This document shows, piece after piece, positions 9,062-17,241 of a stretch of DNA of 64,000 nt. This DNA is from an uncultured Brevundimonas sp. GTDB lineage: Bacteria; Pseudomonadota; Alphaproteobacteria; Caulobacterales; Caulobacteraceae. The stretch's first letter is position 1, and the number at the start of each line of letters is the position of its first letter. The notes below the pieces were generated by a model. The model did no database searches. It saw only the letters and a list, made by a program, of their open reading frames with translations, and had not been told where the DNA came from. The position numbers and the translations under genes were made by a program. The DNA lies in NCBI RefSeq assembly GCF_937870815.1, contig NZ_CALMZS010000211.1:1-64000 (forward strand), read 5' to 3'.

Positions 9062-10405
9062 ATGCGTTTTCAGCGTTACTTGACGGGCGTGGCGATCGCC
9101 GCCCTCCTGGCCGGGACGGCCGTGGCCCAGACCGCGCCGCAGGAGCCGGCGGCAGCGGCGGGCACGCTGAACCCGGCGACTGGGCAGGTCCCGCCCGCCG
9201 CGCCAGCCACCGCGCCGCAGTTCCAGATGGCCGACGGCGTCCTGGCCACCGTCAATGACAGCGTCATCACCGGCTTCGACCTGCGCCAACGCATGCTGCT
9301 GCTGATCGCCATGACCCAGGTCCAGCCCACGCCCGAGAACATCCCCGCCATCCAGCAGGAAGCCCTGAACGCATTGATCGACGAACGCCTGCAGATTCAG
9401 GAGCTGGCGAACTACGAGGAGCTCAAGGTCACCGATGCAGAGGTCGGCGAGGAAATCGCCGCCATGGCCCAAGAGGTGGGGGTGACGCCCGAAGCCTATC
9501 TGGCCTTCCTTGAGGCTGGCGGCATTCGCCGCCAGACCCTGCGTGAACAACTCCGCACCCAGATCGGTTGGCAGCGCCTGGTCGGCGGGCGCTTCCAGAG
9601 CCGCGCCCGGGTCAGCAGGGGCGCGGTCGACGCCGCCCTGCGCCAAATCTCCGAGGCCGCCTCCAAGAAGCAGTATCTGATCGGCGAAATCTACATCGAG
9701 GCCGCCCGCGTCGGCGGTCAGCAGGCGGCGATGAACGGGGCTGCCCAGCTGGTCCAGCAGATGGTCCAGGGTGCGCCCTTCCAGAATGTTGCGCAGCAAT
9801 TCTCAGCCGCGCCTTCCGCAGCCCGCGGCGGCGACGCCGGCTGGATTGTCGCCGGCTCCGTCAACCCGGTTCTGCAGGCCGCGATGGATCAACTAGAAGT
9901 TGGCCAGCTTTCACGACCGATTCCGGTCGAGGGGGGCGTGTATATCATCTATATGCGGGACAAGCGGGACGGGGCGGCGGCGAGCCTGGCGCAGCTGAAG
10001 CAGGTCATGATCGAGCTGCCGGAGACGGCGAGCGAGGCGGAGGTGGCGGCGGCCAGCCAGAGGCTGGAGGCCCTGCGGCCGCAGCTGACCTGCGACACCA
10101 TGCTGCAGCGGGCCACGTCGGAGCAGGGGCTGCTCGGCGCCGACCTCGGCGAGGCCGACGTGCAGAGCCTGGCCCCGCAGTTCCAGCCGGTGGCCCGCTC
10201 GGCCCCGGTCGGTGAGGTCAGCACGCCGATCCGCACCCCGCTCGGCCTGCACCTGGTCGCCGTCTGCGGCCGGCGCGTCGGCGGGGTCGAGGCCCCGGAC
10301 CCCCGCGCCGTCGAGAACCAGCTGTTCCGCCAGAACCTCGCCACCCTCGGCCGCCGCTACATGCGCGACCTGCGCGAGGACGCCCTGATCGAGTTCAGGC
10401 AGTGA
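9062..10405 (+). CDS. surA: SurA-like periplasmic peptidyl-prolyl isomerase/chaperone
   Basis: Signal peptide, VLATVNDSVITGFDLRQRMLL N-domain, PPIC-type domain. Located between lptD and pdxA. Confidence 0.85.
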   Translation: MRFQRYLTGVAIAALLAGTAVAQTAPQEPAAAAGTLNPATGQVPPAAPATAPQFQMADGVLATVNDSVITGFDLRQRMLLLIAMTQVQPTPENIPAIQQEALNALIDERLQIQELANYEELKVTDAEVGEEIAAMAQEVGVTPEAYLAFLEAGGIRRQTLREQLRTQIGWQRLVGGRFQSRARVSRGAVDAALRQISEAASKKQYLIGEIYIEAARVGGQQAAMNGAAQLVQQMVQGAPFQNVAQQFSAAPSAARGGDAGWIVAGSVNPVLQAAMDQLEVGQLSRPIPVEGGVYIIYMRDKRDGAAASLAQLKQVMIELPETASEAEVAAASQRLEALRPQLTCDTMLQRATSEQGLLGADLGEADVQSLAPQFQPVARSAPVGEVSTPIRTPLGLHLVAVCGRRVGGVEAPDPRAVENQLFRQNLATLGRRYMRDLREDALIEFRQ

Positions 10406-11400
10406 GCCCGGCCCCGCCGCTGGCCCTGACCATGGGCGAGCCGGCGGGCGTGGGACCCGAGATCATCGCCGCCGCCTGGCGCGCCCTGAACGATGGGGCC
10501 CAGCCCTTCGCCGTGGTCGGCGACGCCGGCCTGATGCGCGCCCAGGGGGTCCCCGTCCAGCCGATCGCCGCCGCCGCCGAAGCCGCCGCCGTGTTCGGCC
10601 GCGCCGTGCCGGTGCTCGACTCCCCCCTGCCCGCCCCGGTGACGGCGGGGCGGCCCGAGCCGGCCAATGCGGGCGCCGTGGCCGACTGGATCGAACAGGC
10701 CGTCAGCCTGGCCCTGGCCGGGGAGGTCGCGGGCCTGGTCACCGCCCCGATCGCCAAGGCGCCCCTGTACGCCGCCGGCTTCCGCTTTCCGGGCCACACC
10801 GAATTCCTCGCCGAACTGACCGCCGACGCCCCCTTCGCCGGGACGCGCGGGCCGGTGATGATGCTGACCGCGAAGGACCTGCGCGCCTGCCTGGTGACCA
10901 TCCATGCGCCGCTGGCCGAGGTCCCCGAACTGGTCACCGCCGAGCGGGTGACCCGCACCGCCCGGGTCGTGCACGAGGCCCTGCGGCGCGATTTCGGCGT
11001 CGCCCGGCCGCGGCTGGCGCTGGCGGCGCTGAACCCCCACGCCGGCGAGGGCGGGGCGCTGGGGCTGGAGGAGATCGAGGTGCTGGCCCCGGCGGCGGCG
11101 GCGCTGCGCCAGGAGGGCATCGACGTCACCGACCCCCGGCCGGCCGACACCCTGTTCCACGACGCGGCGCGGACCGGCTATGACGCGGTGCTGTGCCTGT
11201 ACCACGACCAGGCGCTGATCCCGGTCAAGACGCTGGACTTCTGGGGCGGGGTCAATGCGACCCTGGGCCTGCCGGTGGTGCGCACCTCGCCGGACCACGG
11301 GACCGGGTTCGACATCGCCGGCACGGGCGCGGCCCGGGCGGACAGCCTGATCGCGGCGGTGCGGCTGGCGGGGGAGATGGCGGCGGCTCGGGCGGGGTGA
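10402..11400 (+). CDS. pdxA: 4-hydroxythreonine-4-phosphate dehydrogenase
   Basis: TMGEPAGVGPEII, ALNPHAGEGGALGLEE and LYHDQALIPVKTLDF motifs. Confidence 0.95.
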   Translation: MSPAPPLALTMGEPAGVGPEIIAAAWRALNDGAQPFAVVGDAGLMRAQGVPVQPIAAAAEAAAVFGRAVPVLDSPLPAPVTAGRPEPANAGAVADWIEQAVSLALAGEVAGLVTAPIAKAPLYAAGFRFPGHTEFLAELTADAPFAGTRGPVMMLTAKDLRACLVTIHAPLAEVPELVTAERVTRTARVVHEALRRDFGVARPRLALAALNPHAGEGGALGLEEIEVLAPAAAALRQEGIDVTDPRPADTLFHDAARTGYDAVLCLYHDQALIPVKTLDFWGGVNATLGLPVVRTSPDHGTGFDIAGTGAARADSLIAAVRLAGEMAAARAG

Positions 11401-11450
11401 TCCTCCCCCGCAGGGGGAGGGGGACCATCCGCAGGATGGTGGAGGGGGAC
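11399..11450 (+). repeat. REP-like palindromic element C
   Basis: GATCCTCCCCC-GCA-GGGGGAGG GGG ACCATCC-GCA-GGATGGT GGAGGGGGAC. Confidence 0.85.
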
Positions 11451-11510
11451 TTGGTCCCATCTCCGGTTGAGGCGACTTGCGAACCCGTCGTGCGTCTATA
11501 GGTTGTTCGA

Positions 11511-11885
11511 ATGGACGCACCCGACCTGACCATCGCACGCGCCAGGGAGCTACGCCGCAGGATGTCCCTGCCCGAAGTCCTTCTCTGGAAAGCCGTGCGG
11601 CGGGACAAGCTCGGCGCCCGTTTCAGACGCCAGCACCCGGAGGGCCCGTGGATCCTCGACTTCTATTGCCATGCCGCCCGGCTGGCCGTGGAGATCGACG
11701 GCGCAGGCCATGATGATCCGGACAGGATGCTGCTGGACCGGAAACGCACCCGCTGGTTGGAGCAGCGGGGGATCTCAGTGCATCGGATTCCCGCGCGGGC
11801 GGTGCTGGGGAATCTGGATGGGGTGCTCACCGGGCTGAAAGAGCGGATTGGACGAGGCCCCCTCCACCATCCTTCGGAGGAATAG
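11511..11885 (+). CDS. DUF559 domain (Vsr-like endonuclease fold) protein
   Basis: ARARELRRRMSLPEVLLWKAVRRDKLGARFRRQHPEGPWILDFYCHAARLAVEIDGAGHDDPDR. The C-terminus reads into a repeat. Confidence 0.88.
   Translation: MDAPDLTIARARELRRRMSLPEVLLWKAVRRDKLGARFRRQHPEGPWILDFYCHAARLAVEIDGAGHDDPDRMLLDRKRTRWLEQRGISVHRIPARAVLGNLDGVLTGLKERIGRGPLHHPSEE
11857..11880 (-). repeat. Truncated REP-like element D'
   Basis: GGCCCCCTCCACCATCCTTCGGAGG, a partial copy of the inverted element that supplies the last DUF559 codons. Confidence 0.7.
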
Positions 11886-11910
11886 GGTCCCGCCGGTTGT
11901 GGGGAGGTCA

Positions 11911-11962
11911 GCCCCCCTCCACCATCCTTCGGATGGTCCCCCTCCCCCTGGGGGGGAGGATT
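11911..11962 (-). repeat. REP-like palindromic element D (inverted copy of C)
   Basis: GCCCCCCTCCACCATCCTTCGGATGGTCCCCCTCCCCCTGGGGGGGAGGATT. Confidence 0.85.
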
Positions 11963-11976
11963 GCGTATGAAGCCCG

Positions 11977-12855
11977 GTGACCCCCGCCGACCTCCCCTCC
12001 CTGCGCCAAACCCTCGACGCCCACGGCCTGCTGGCCAGGAAGAGTTTCGGCCAGCATTTCCTGCTCGACCTGAATGTGACGCGCAAGATCGTCCGGCTGG
12101 CGGGGCCGTTCGAGGGGCGGGCGGTGATCGAGGTGGGGCCGGGGCCGGGCGGGCTGACGCGGGCCCTGCTGGAGAGCGACGCCGGCCAGGTGGTGCTGGT
12201 CGAGAAGGATCCGCGCTTCCTGCCGCTGCTGGCCGGGCTGGACGACGGATCCGGCCGGCTGGTCGTGGTCGAGGCCGACGCGCTCAAGGTCCGCGAGGCC
12301 GAGATGGTCGAAGGACCCGCCCACGTGGTCTCCAACCTGCCCTACAATGTCGGCACCGCCCTGCTGATCAAATGGCTGACCGGGCCGTGGACGCCGCACG
12401 CCCTGACCCTGATGTTCCAGAAGGAGGTGGCCGAGCGCATCGTCGCCGCCCCCGGGGACGAGGCCTACGGCCGGCTGGCGGTGATCGCCCAGGCGGTGAC
12501 GGAGGCGCGGCTGGTCATGCACCTGCCCGCCGCCGCCTTCACCCCGCCGCCCAAGGTTGCGAGCGCGGTGGTTCATCTGGTCCCGCGCGCGGACCGGCCG
12601 GACGCGGAGACGCTGAAGCGGCTGGAGCGGGTCACGGCGGCGGCCTTCGGGCAGCGGAGGAAGATGCTGCGCTCGAGTTTGAAGCCGCTGGGCGGGGCGG
12701 CGCTGTGCGAGGCGGCGGGGCTGAGTCCCGAGGACCGGGCCGAGGTCATCGATCTGGCCGGCTTCCTGCGGCTGGCGCGGGCCGTAGCCGGGCAGGCGCC
12801 GCCGGAGGGGCCGGGCGACGGCGGGGCGGCGATGATGCGGCGCAAGCGGGGGTGA
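11977..12855 (+). CDS. rsmA: 16S rRNA dimethyladenosine transferase
   Basis: LLARKSFGQHFLLD, VIEVGPGPGGLTRALL and VSNLPYNVGTALLIKWL motifs. Confidence 0.95.
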   Translation: MTPADLPSLRQTLDAHGLLARKSFGQHFLLDLNVTRKIVRLAGPFEGRAVIEVGPGPGGLTRALLESDAGQVVLVEKDPRFLPLLAGLDDGSGRLVVVEADALKVREAEMVEGPAHVVSNLPYNVGTALLIKWLTGPWTPHALTLMFQKEVAERIVAAPGDEAYGRLAVIAQAVTEARLVMHLPAAAFTPPPKVASAVVHLVPRADRPDAETLKRLERVTAAAFGQRRKMLRSSLKPLGGAALCEAAGLSPEDRAEVIDLAGFLRLARAVAGQAPPEGPGDGGAAMMRRKRG

Positions 12856-13273
12856 GGTCCATTGGGCCGCTGAGTTAAAGCCGCTTGGCCGGTGTGGTGC
12901 GGCGAGGAGAGGTTCATCACAACGGACACAACGGGTCCACAACGGACACGACGGGATCGAAGCGCGTCGAGGTTCGTGGTCTCTTCCGCGAGTCATGGAA
13001 ACTGCGGCGTAGGGCGCTTCACGAGCCGGAGTCGAGCCTGACCCCCGGAGGCGGGTGGGCCGGGGACCCTCCCGACCCAATACATTCCCCCCCAATACAT
13101 CCTCGACACCGCGCCCCACGACATCCGCGACACCCGATATATCCGCGATAACTGCTGGCGATCCGCCGCCCGCCCTCACATTTTCTCGGGTCAAGTCCTT
13201 GATCTCCTGTCGCTTTTCCTCTGCGTCAGCGTCCTGAACGCGCCGGAGGAAGTGGCGGGGCGATACTGGGCGG

Positions 13274-13903
13274 ATGGATGAGACGGCGAAAACCAGGAAG
13301 ACCCGGAACCCCTACCGCTATCACGGCGACGACGTGTGGGCGCTGGTGCGGGAGCGGTATCTGGCGGGCGAGAGCGCGCGGCAGATCGGCGAGGCGCTGG
13401 GGCCGACCGAATACGCCATCCGCTCGCGCATCACCCGCGAGGGCTGGACCAAGCGGTCGCTGGCCGAGGCGAAGTCGGCCGGGATCGTGGCGGCGGCGCG
13501 GGCGGACAGGGAGGCCGGGGTCGCGGCGCTGGCCGGACCGGCGGGAGCGGACGGGCCGGAGGCGCTGGACCCCCGGGCCGCGGCGCGGGCGGCGCTGGAC
13601 GAGGCGGTGCGGCTGATGCGCCGGGGGCGGATGGCGGCGGCGGCCGAGGCGGCGCGGGTGGCGGACGTGATGGCGCGGGCGGCGGCGCGGCTGGACGGCG
13701 ACGCGAGCGCGGACCCGGGCGAGCCGGACGAGGCGGCGTATGAGGCGGTGCGGCGGAAGGTGCTGGGGCTTGATCCTCCCCTCCTGGGGGAGGGGGACCG
13801 CGAAGCGGTGGAGGGGGTCTTCGGCGACGACGGCGCCTGGGAAAGGCCCCCTCCACCACCCTTCGGGCGGTCCCCCTCCCCCAGGAGGGGAGGATTTGAA
13901 TGA
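13274..13903 (+). CDS. Hypothetical HTH protein, candidate small terminase subunit
   Basis: N-terminal HTH (ARQIGEALGPTEYAIRSRITREGWTKR), directly upstream of and overlapping a GTA-type large terminase. C-terminus is encoded by a REP doublet. Confidence 0.55.
   Translation: MDETAKTRKTRNPYRYHGDDVWALVRERYLAGESARQIGEALGPTEYAIRSRITREGWTKRSLAEAKSAGIVAAARADREAGVAALAGPAGADGPEALDPRAAARAALDEAVRLMRRGRMAAAAEAARVADVMARAAARLDGDASADPGEPDEAAYEAVRRKVLGLDPPLLGEGDREAVEGVFGDDGAWERPPPPPFGRSPSPRRGGFE
13773..13817 (+). repeat. REP-like palindromic element E
   Basis: ATCCTCCCC-TCCTG-GGGGAGGGGG ACCGC-GAA-GCGGT GGAGGGGG. Confidence 0.85.
13845..13895 (-). repeat. REP-like palindromic element F (inverted partner of E)
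   Basis: GGCCCCCTCCACCACCCTTCGGGCGGTCCCCCTCCCCCAGGAGGGGAGGATT. Confidence 0.85.
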
Positions 13904-15147
13904 GCCGCGCCGCCCGGATCGCGGCGCTGTCGCCGGCGGAGAAGCGGCTGTTCGGGGCCGACTGGAGGCTGGCGAGGCACGAGGGGCAGAAGGCGCCGAA
14001 GGGGGACTGGCGGACCTGGCTGGTGCTGGGCGGGCGCGGCGGGGGCAAGACAAGGGCGGGGGCCGAATGGGTGGCCGACCGGGCGCGGGCGGGGGCGCGG
14101 ATCGCCCTGGTCGGGCAGAGCCTGCACGATGCGCGCGAGGTGATGATCGAGGGGCCGTCGGGGCTGCGCGCCCTGCCCCGCTACAGGATTGGCGGCATGC
14201 CGCGGTGGGAGGCGAGCCGGCGGCGGCTGGTGTGGCCGAACGGGTCGGTGGGGATGGTGTTCTCGGCCGAGGATCCGGAGAGTTTGCGCGGGCCGCAGTT
14301 CGGGGCGGCCTGGGCCGACGAATGGTGCGCCTGGCGGAGGCCGGAGGCGACGCTGGCGCTGCTCAGGATGGGGCTGAGGCTGGGAACGCGGCCCCGGCTG
14401 GTGCTGACCACCACGCCGAAGCCGGCGGCGGCGCTGCGGCGGCTGCTGAAGGAGCCGGGGCTGGCGCGGAGCGACCTGCCGACGCGGGTCAACGCCGCCA
14501 ACCTGGCCCCGGCCTTCCTCGAGGGGCTGGAGGGGCTGTACGGCGGGACGCGGCTGGCGGCGCAGGAGCTGGATGGACGGGTCGTCGAGGGCGACGGGGC
14601 GCTGTTCACCCTGGAGATGATGCGGGCGGCGCGGTCGGAGACTACGCCGGAGGCGTTTGAGCGCGTGGTGGCGGCGGTCGATCCGCCGTGTTCGGCGCAG
14701 GGGGATGCGTGCGGGATCGTGGTCGTGGGCCGGGCGCGGGGGATGGCCTGGGTGCTGGCCGACCGGACCGTGCGCGGGCGGTCGCCGCAGGGCTGGGCCG
14801 GGGCGGTGGCGCGGGCGGCGGAGTCGTTCGGCGCCGCGCGGGTGGTGGCCGAGGCCAACCAGGGCGGGGAGATGGTCGAGGCGGTGCTGAAGACGGCGGG
14901 GGTGACCTGTCCGGTCAGGCGGGTGCAGGCGCGGACGGGCAAGCGGGCGCGGGCCGAGCCGGTGGCGGCGCTGTATGAACAGGGCCGGGTGAAGCATGGG
15001 CCGGGGCTGGAGGCGCTGGAGGAGGAGCTGATGGGGCTGGGGCTGGACGGCGGCGGCTCGCCGGACCGGGCCGACGCGCTGGTCTGGGCGGTGACGGACC
15101 TGCTGGTGGATGGGGCGGGGATGGGGCCGAAGGTGAGGGTGTTGTGA
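13900..15147 (+). CDS. GTA/phage-type terminase large subunit
   Basis: WLVLGGRGGGKTRAGAEWVADRA (Walker A), SLRGPQFGAAWADEWCAW (Walker B-like), and nuclease-domain patterns of the GTA gp2 family. Confidence 0.88.
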   Translation: MSRAARIAALSPAEKRLFGADWRLARHEGQKAPKGDWRTWLVLGGRGGGKTRAGAEWVADRARAGARIALVGQSLHDAREVMIEGPSGLRALPRYRIGGMPRWEASRRRLVWPNGSVGMVFSAEDPESLRGPQFGAAWADEWCAWRRPEATLALLRMGLRLGTRPRLVLTTTPKPAAALRRLLKEPGLARSDLPTRVNAANLAPAFLEGLEGLYGGTRLAAQELDGRVVEGDGALFTLEMMRAARSETTPEAFERVVAAVDPPCSAQGDACGIVVVGRARGMAWVLADRTVRGRSPQGWAGAVARAAESFGAARVVAEANQGGEMVEAVLKTAGVTCPVRRVQARTGKRARAEPVAALYEQGRVKHGPGLEALEEELMGLGLDGGGSPDRADALVWAVTDLLVDGAGMGPKVRVL

Positions 15148-15269
15148 GGGTGTGGGGTGTGGGGGGTGGGGGGTGGGGGGTGGGGGACGTGGCAGACCTC
15201 ACACCCCATACCCCATACCCCATACCCCATACCCCATACCCCATACCCCACACCCCACACCCCCTCCTC
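15144..15269. repeat. G-run array followed by CCCCATA tandem repeat, self-complementary
   Basis: GGGTGTGGGGTGTGGGGGGTGGGGGGTGGGGGGTGGGGG, then CACACCCCATACCCCATACCCCATACCCCATACCCCATACCCCACACCCCACACCCC. Confidence 0.95.
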
Positions 15270-15909
15270 ACACCTTCTCGTTCAGCAACGCATCCTTGTA
15301 CCCGTCGACCCAGATGTTGCGGAAACGCTTGCTGCGCTCGGCGTGGTAGATGTGGGCCAGTTCGGCGTAGGAGCGGTCGAAGTCGTCGTTGACGAAGACG
15401 TAGTCGAACTCGCCGCAGTGCTCGATCTCGCCCTTGGCGTTGGCGATGCGGCGGTCGATGACCGCCTCGGCGTCCTGGGAGCGGGTGACGAGGCGGCGGC
15501 GCAGCTCCTCGAGGCTGGGCGGCAGGATGAAGACGCGGACGGCGTCCTCCGGACATTTGCGGGCGATGTCGCGGGCCCCCTGCCAGTCGATGTCGAACAG
15601 CACGTCGCGGCCCTCGGCGAGGGCGCGGTCGATCGGGGCGCGGGGGCTGCCGTAGCGGCTGCCGTGGACGTCGGCCCATTCGAGGAAGGCGTCGGCCTCG
15701 ACCATGCGCTGGAATTCGGCGTCGTCGACGAAATGATAGTCGCGGTCGGCGACCTCGCCGGGGCGGATGGCGCGGGTGGTCATGGAGATGGACAGATCGA
15801 GGCCGCCGTGATCGGCCATCAGGCGACGGCACAGGCTGGTCTTGCCGGCCCCGGACGGGCTGGCGACGATCAGCAGGACGCCGCGGCGGGGCGTGCGTTC
15901 ATTCGACAT
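15268..15909 (-). CDS. gmk: Guanylate kinase
   Basis: RRGVLLIVASPSGAGKTSLCRRL, YHFVDDAEFQRMVEADAFLEWADVHGSRYG. Confidence 0.95.
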   Translation of the reverse strand: MSNERTPRRGVLLIVASPSGAGKTSLCRRLMADHGGLDLSISMTTRAIRPGEVADRDYHFVDDAEFQRMVEADAFLEWADVHGSRYGSPRAPIDRALAEGRDVLFDIDWQGARDIARKCPEDAVRVFILPPSLEELRRRLVTRSQDAEAVIDRRIANAKGEIEHCGEFDYVFVNDDFDRSYAELAHIYHAERSKRFRNIWVDGYKDALLNEKV

Positions 15910-16087
15910 TCTGGACCTGTTCCCGCAGCTGCTCGAGGACGGCCTTCGGCGCGAGGCCGGGACCGGAGAGGACGGTCGTAGCCGATTTCGGCCGCGGGGT
16001 GTTCGCCTCCGGCCGCAATTCCCGCCTGACGACCGCGGGTTTCCCGCCGGCGGGGGCCGCCGCGACCCTGTCGGCGCCGGCGCTCAT
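15899..16087 (-). CDS. Small ORF (62 aa) with a YicC-like C-terminal tail, possible yicC remnant
   Basis: Ends LAPKAVLEQLREQVQNVE, matching the terminal motif of YicC proteins. Sits at the usual yicC position between mltG and gmk. Confidence 0.5.
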   Translation of the reverse strand: MSAGADRVAAAPAGGKPAVVRRELRPEANTPRPKSATTVLSGPGLAPKAVLEQLREQVQNVE

Positions 16088-17241
16088 CGGGCCGGGGCGG
16101 CCGGGGGCAGGCGGATCACCTGGGCCCCGGCGGGCGCCGCGACGCCGGACGGGGCGGCGTCGGGACCGGCGTCGGGGACGGTCGGCCCGACGCCGGCGGG
16201 CAGGCCGGCCTTGCGCCGCTCGATCTCGCGCCAGCGGGCGACATTGACCAGGTGGGCCTCGAAGGTGCGGGCGAAGGCGTGGCCGCCCGAGCCGTCGGCG
16301 ACGAAATACAGCTCGTCTGACGGCGGCGGGTCGAGCACGGCGGCCAGCGCCTCGCGGCCGGGGTTGGCGATCGGCGTCGGCGGCAGGCCGTCGATCTGGT
16401 AGGTGTTCCAGGCGGTGGCGCGCTCGAGCTCGGAGCGGCGGATGCCGCGGCCGAGCGGGCGGCCCCGGGTGAGGCCGTAGACGATGGTCGGATCGCTCTC
16501 CAGCCGCATGCCGAGGCGCAGGCGGTTGGAGAAGACGGCGGCGACGCGCGGCCGTTCCGAGGCCACGGCGGTCTCCTTCTCGACGATCGAGGCGAGGATG
16601 ACGGCCTCCTCCGGCGATTTCACCACGGTGCGGGGCGAGCGGGCCGCCCACAGCCGGGCGAGGTTGTCGGCCTGGGCCGTGGTCATGCGGGCGATGACCG
16701 AGGCGCGGGTGTCGCCGCGGCCGATCTCATAGGTGTCGGGCCATAGCGAGCCCTCCTCCGGGATGTCGGGGATTTCGCCGGTCAGCAGCGGCTGGCGCAT
16801 CAGGATGTCGACGGCCTGGGCCGACGACCAGCCCTCGGGCAGGGTGACATAGTGGCGGACCACCCGGCCCTCGACCAGCAGGACCAGGACGGCGCGCAGC
16901 GAGGCCCCCGACGGCACCTCGTATTCGCCGGCGCGCAGCCTGCGGTCGGCGCCGGTCAGGGTGGCGGCGGCCTTGAACATGTCGGTCGAGCGGATCACCC
17001 CGGCGGCCTTCAGATTGGCGGCGATGGCGCCGACCCCGGCCCCGCTGGGCAGGGTGACGATGGTGGCGTCCGCGCCGCCGCGGGCGGCCGGTCCGGGCGC
17101 GTAGAAGACGCTCCAGGCGGCGACGATGGCGGCGATCAGGAACAGGCTGAAGGTGGCCGAGGCGGCCAGCAGGGCCGTGGCCTGACCTGATCTGGGCGGA
17201 CGGGATTTCGGAGCGCCCGCCCCCCGGGAGCGTCCGGACAT
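16084..17241 (-). CDS. mltG: Endolytic transglycosylase MltG
   Basis: N-terminal TM, LPEGWSSAQAVDILM, ASIVEKETAVASERPRVAAVFSNRLRLGMRLESDPTIVYGL. Confidence 0.93.
   Translation of the reverse strand: MSGRSRGAGAPKSRPPRSGQATALLAASATFSLFLIAAIVAAWSVFYAPGPAARGGADATIVTLPSGAGVGAIAANLKAAGVIRSTDMFKAAATLTGADRRLRAGEYEVPSGASLRAVLVLLVEGRVVRHYVTLPEGWSSAQAVDILMRQPLLTGEIPDIPEEGSLWPDTYEIGRGDTRASVIARMTTAQADNLARLWAARSPRTVVKSPEEAVILASIVEKETAVASERPRVAAVFSNRLRLGMRLESDPTIVYGLTRGRPLGRGIRRSELERATAWNTYQIDGLPPTPIANPGREALAAVLDPPPSDELYFVADGSGGHAFARTFEAHLVNVARWREIERRKAGLPAGVGPTVPDAGPDAAPSGVAAPAGAQVIRLPPAAPAR

Noticed and set aside
15144-15269. CRISPR-like array
   Set aside because: Units are about 7 bp with no unique spacers; it is a minisatellite. 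No cas genes were seen.
15144-15392. ORFs translating the CCCCATA minisatellite (HTPYPIPHTP...)
   Set aside because: Simple repeat translated in three frames and antisense to gmk; not a believable protein.
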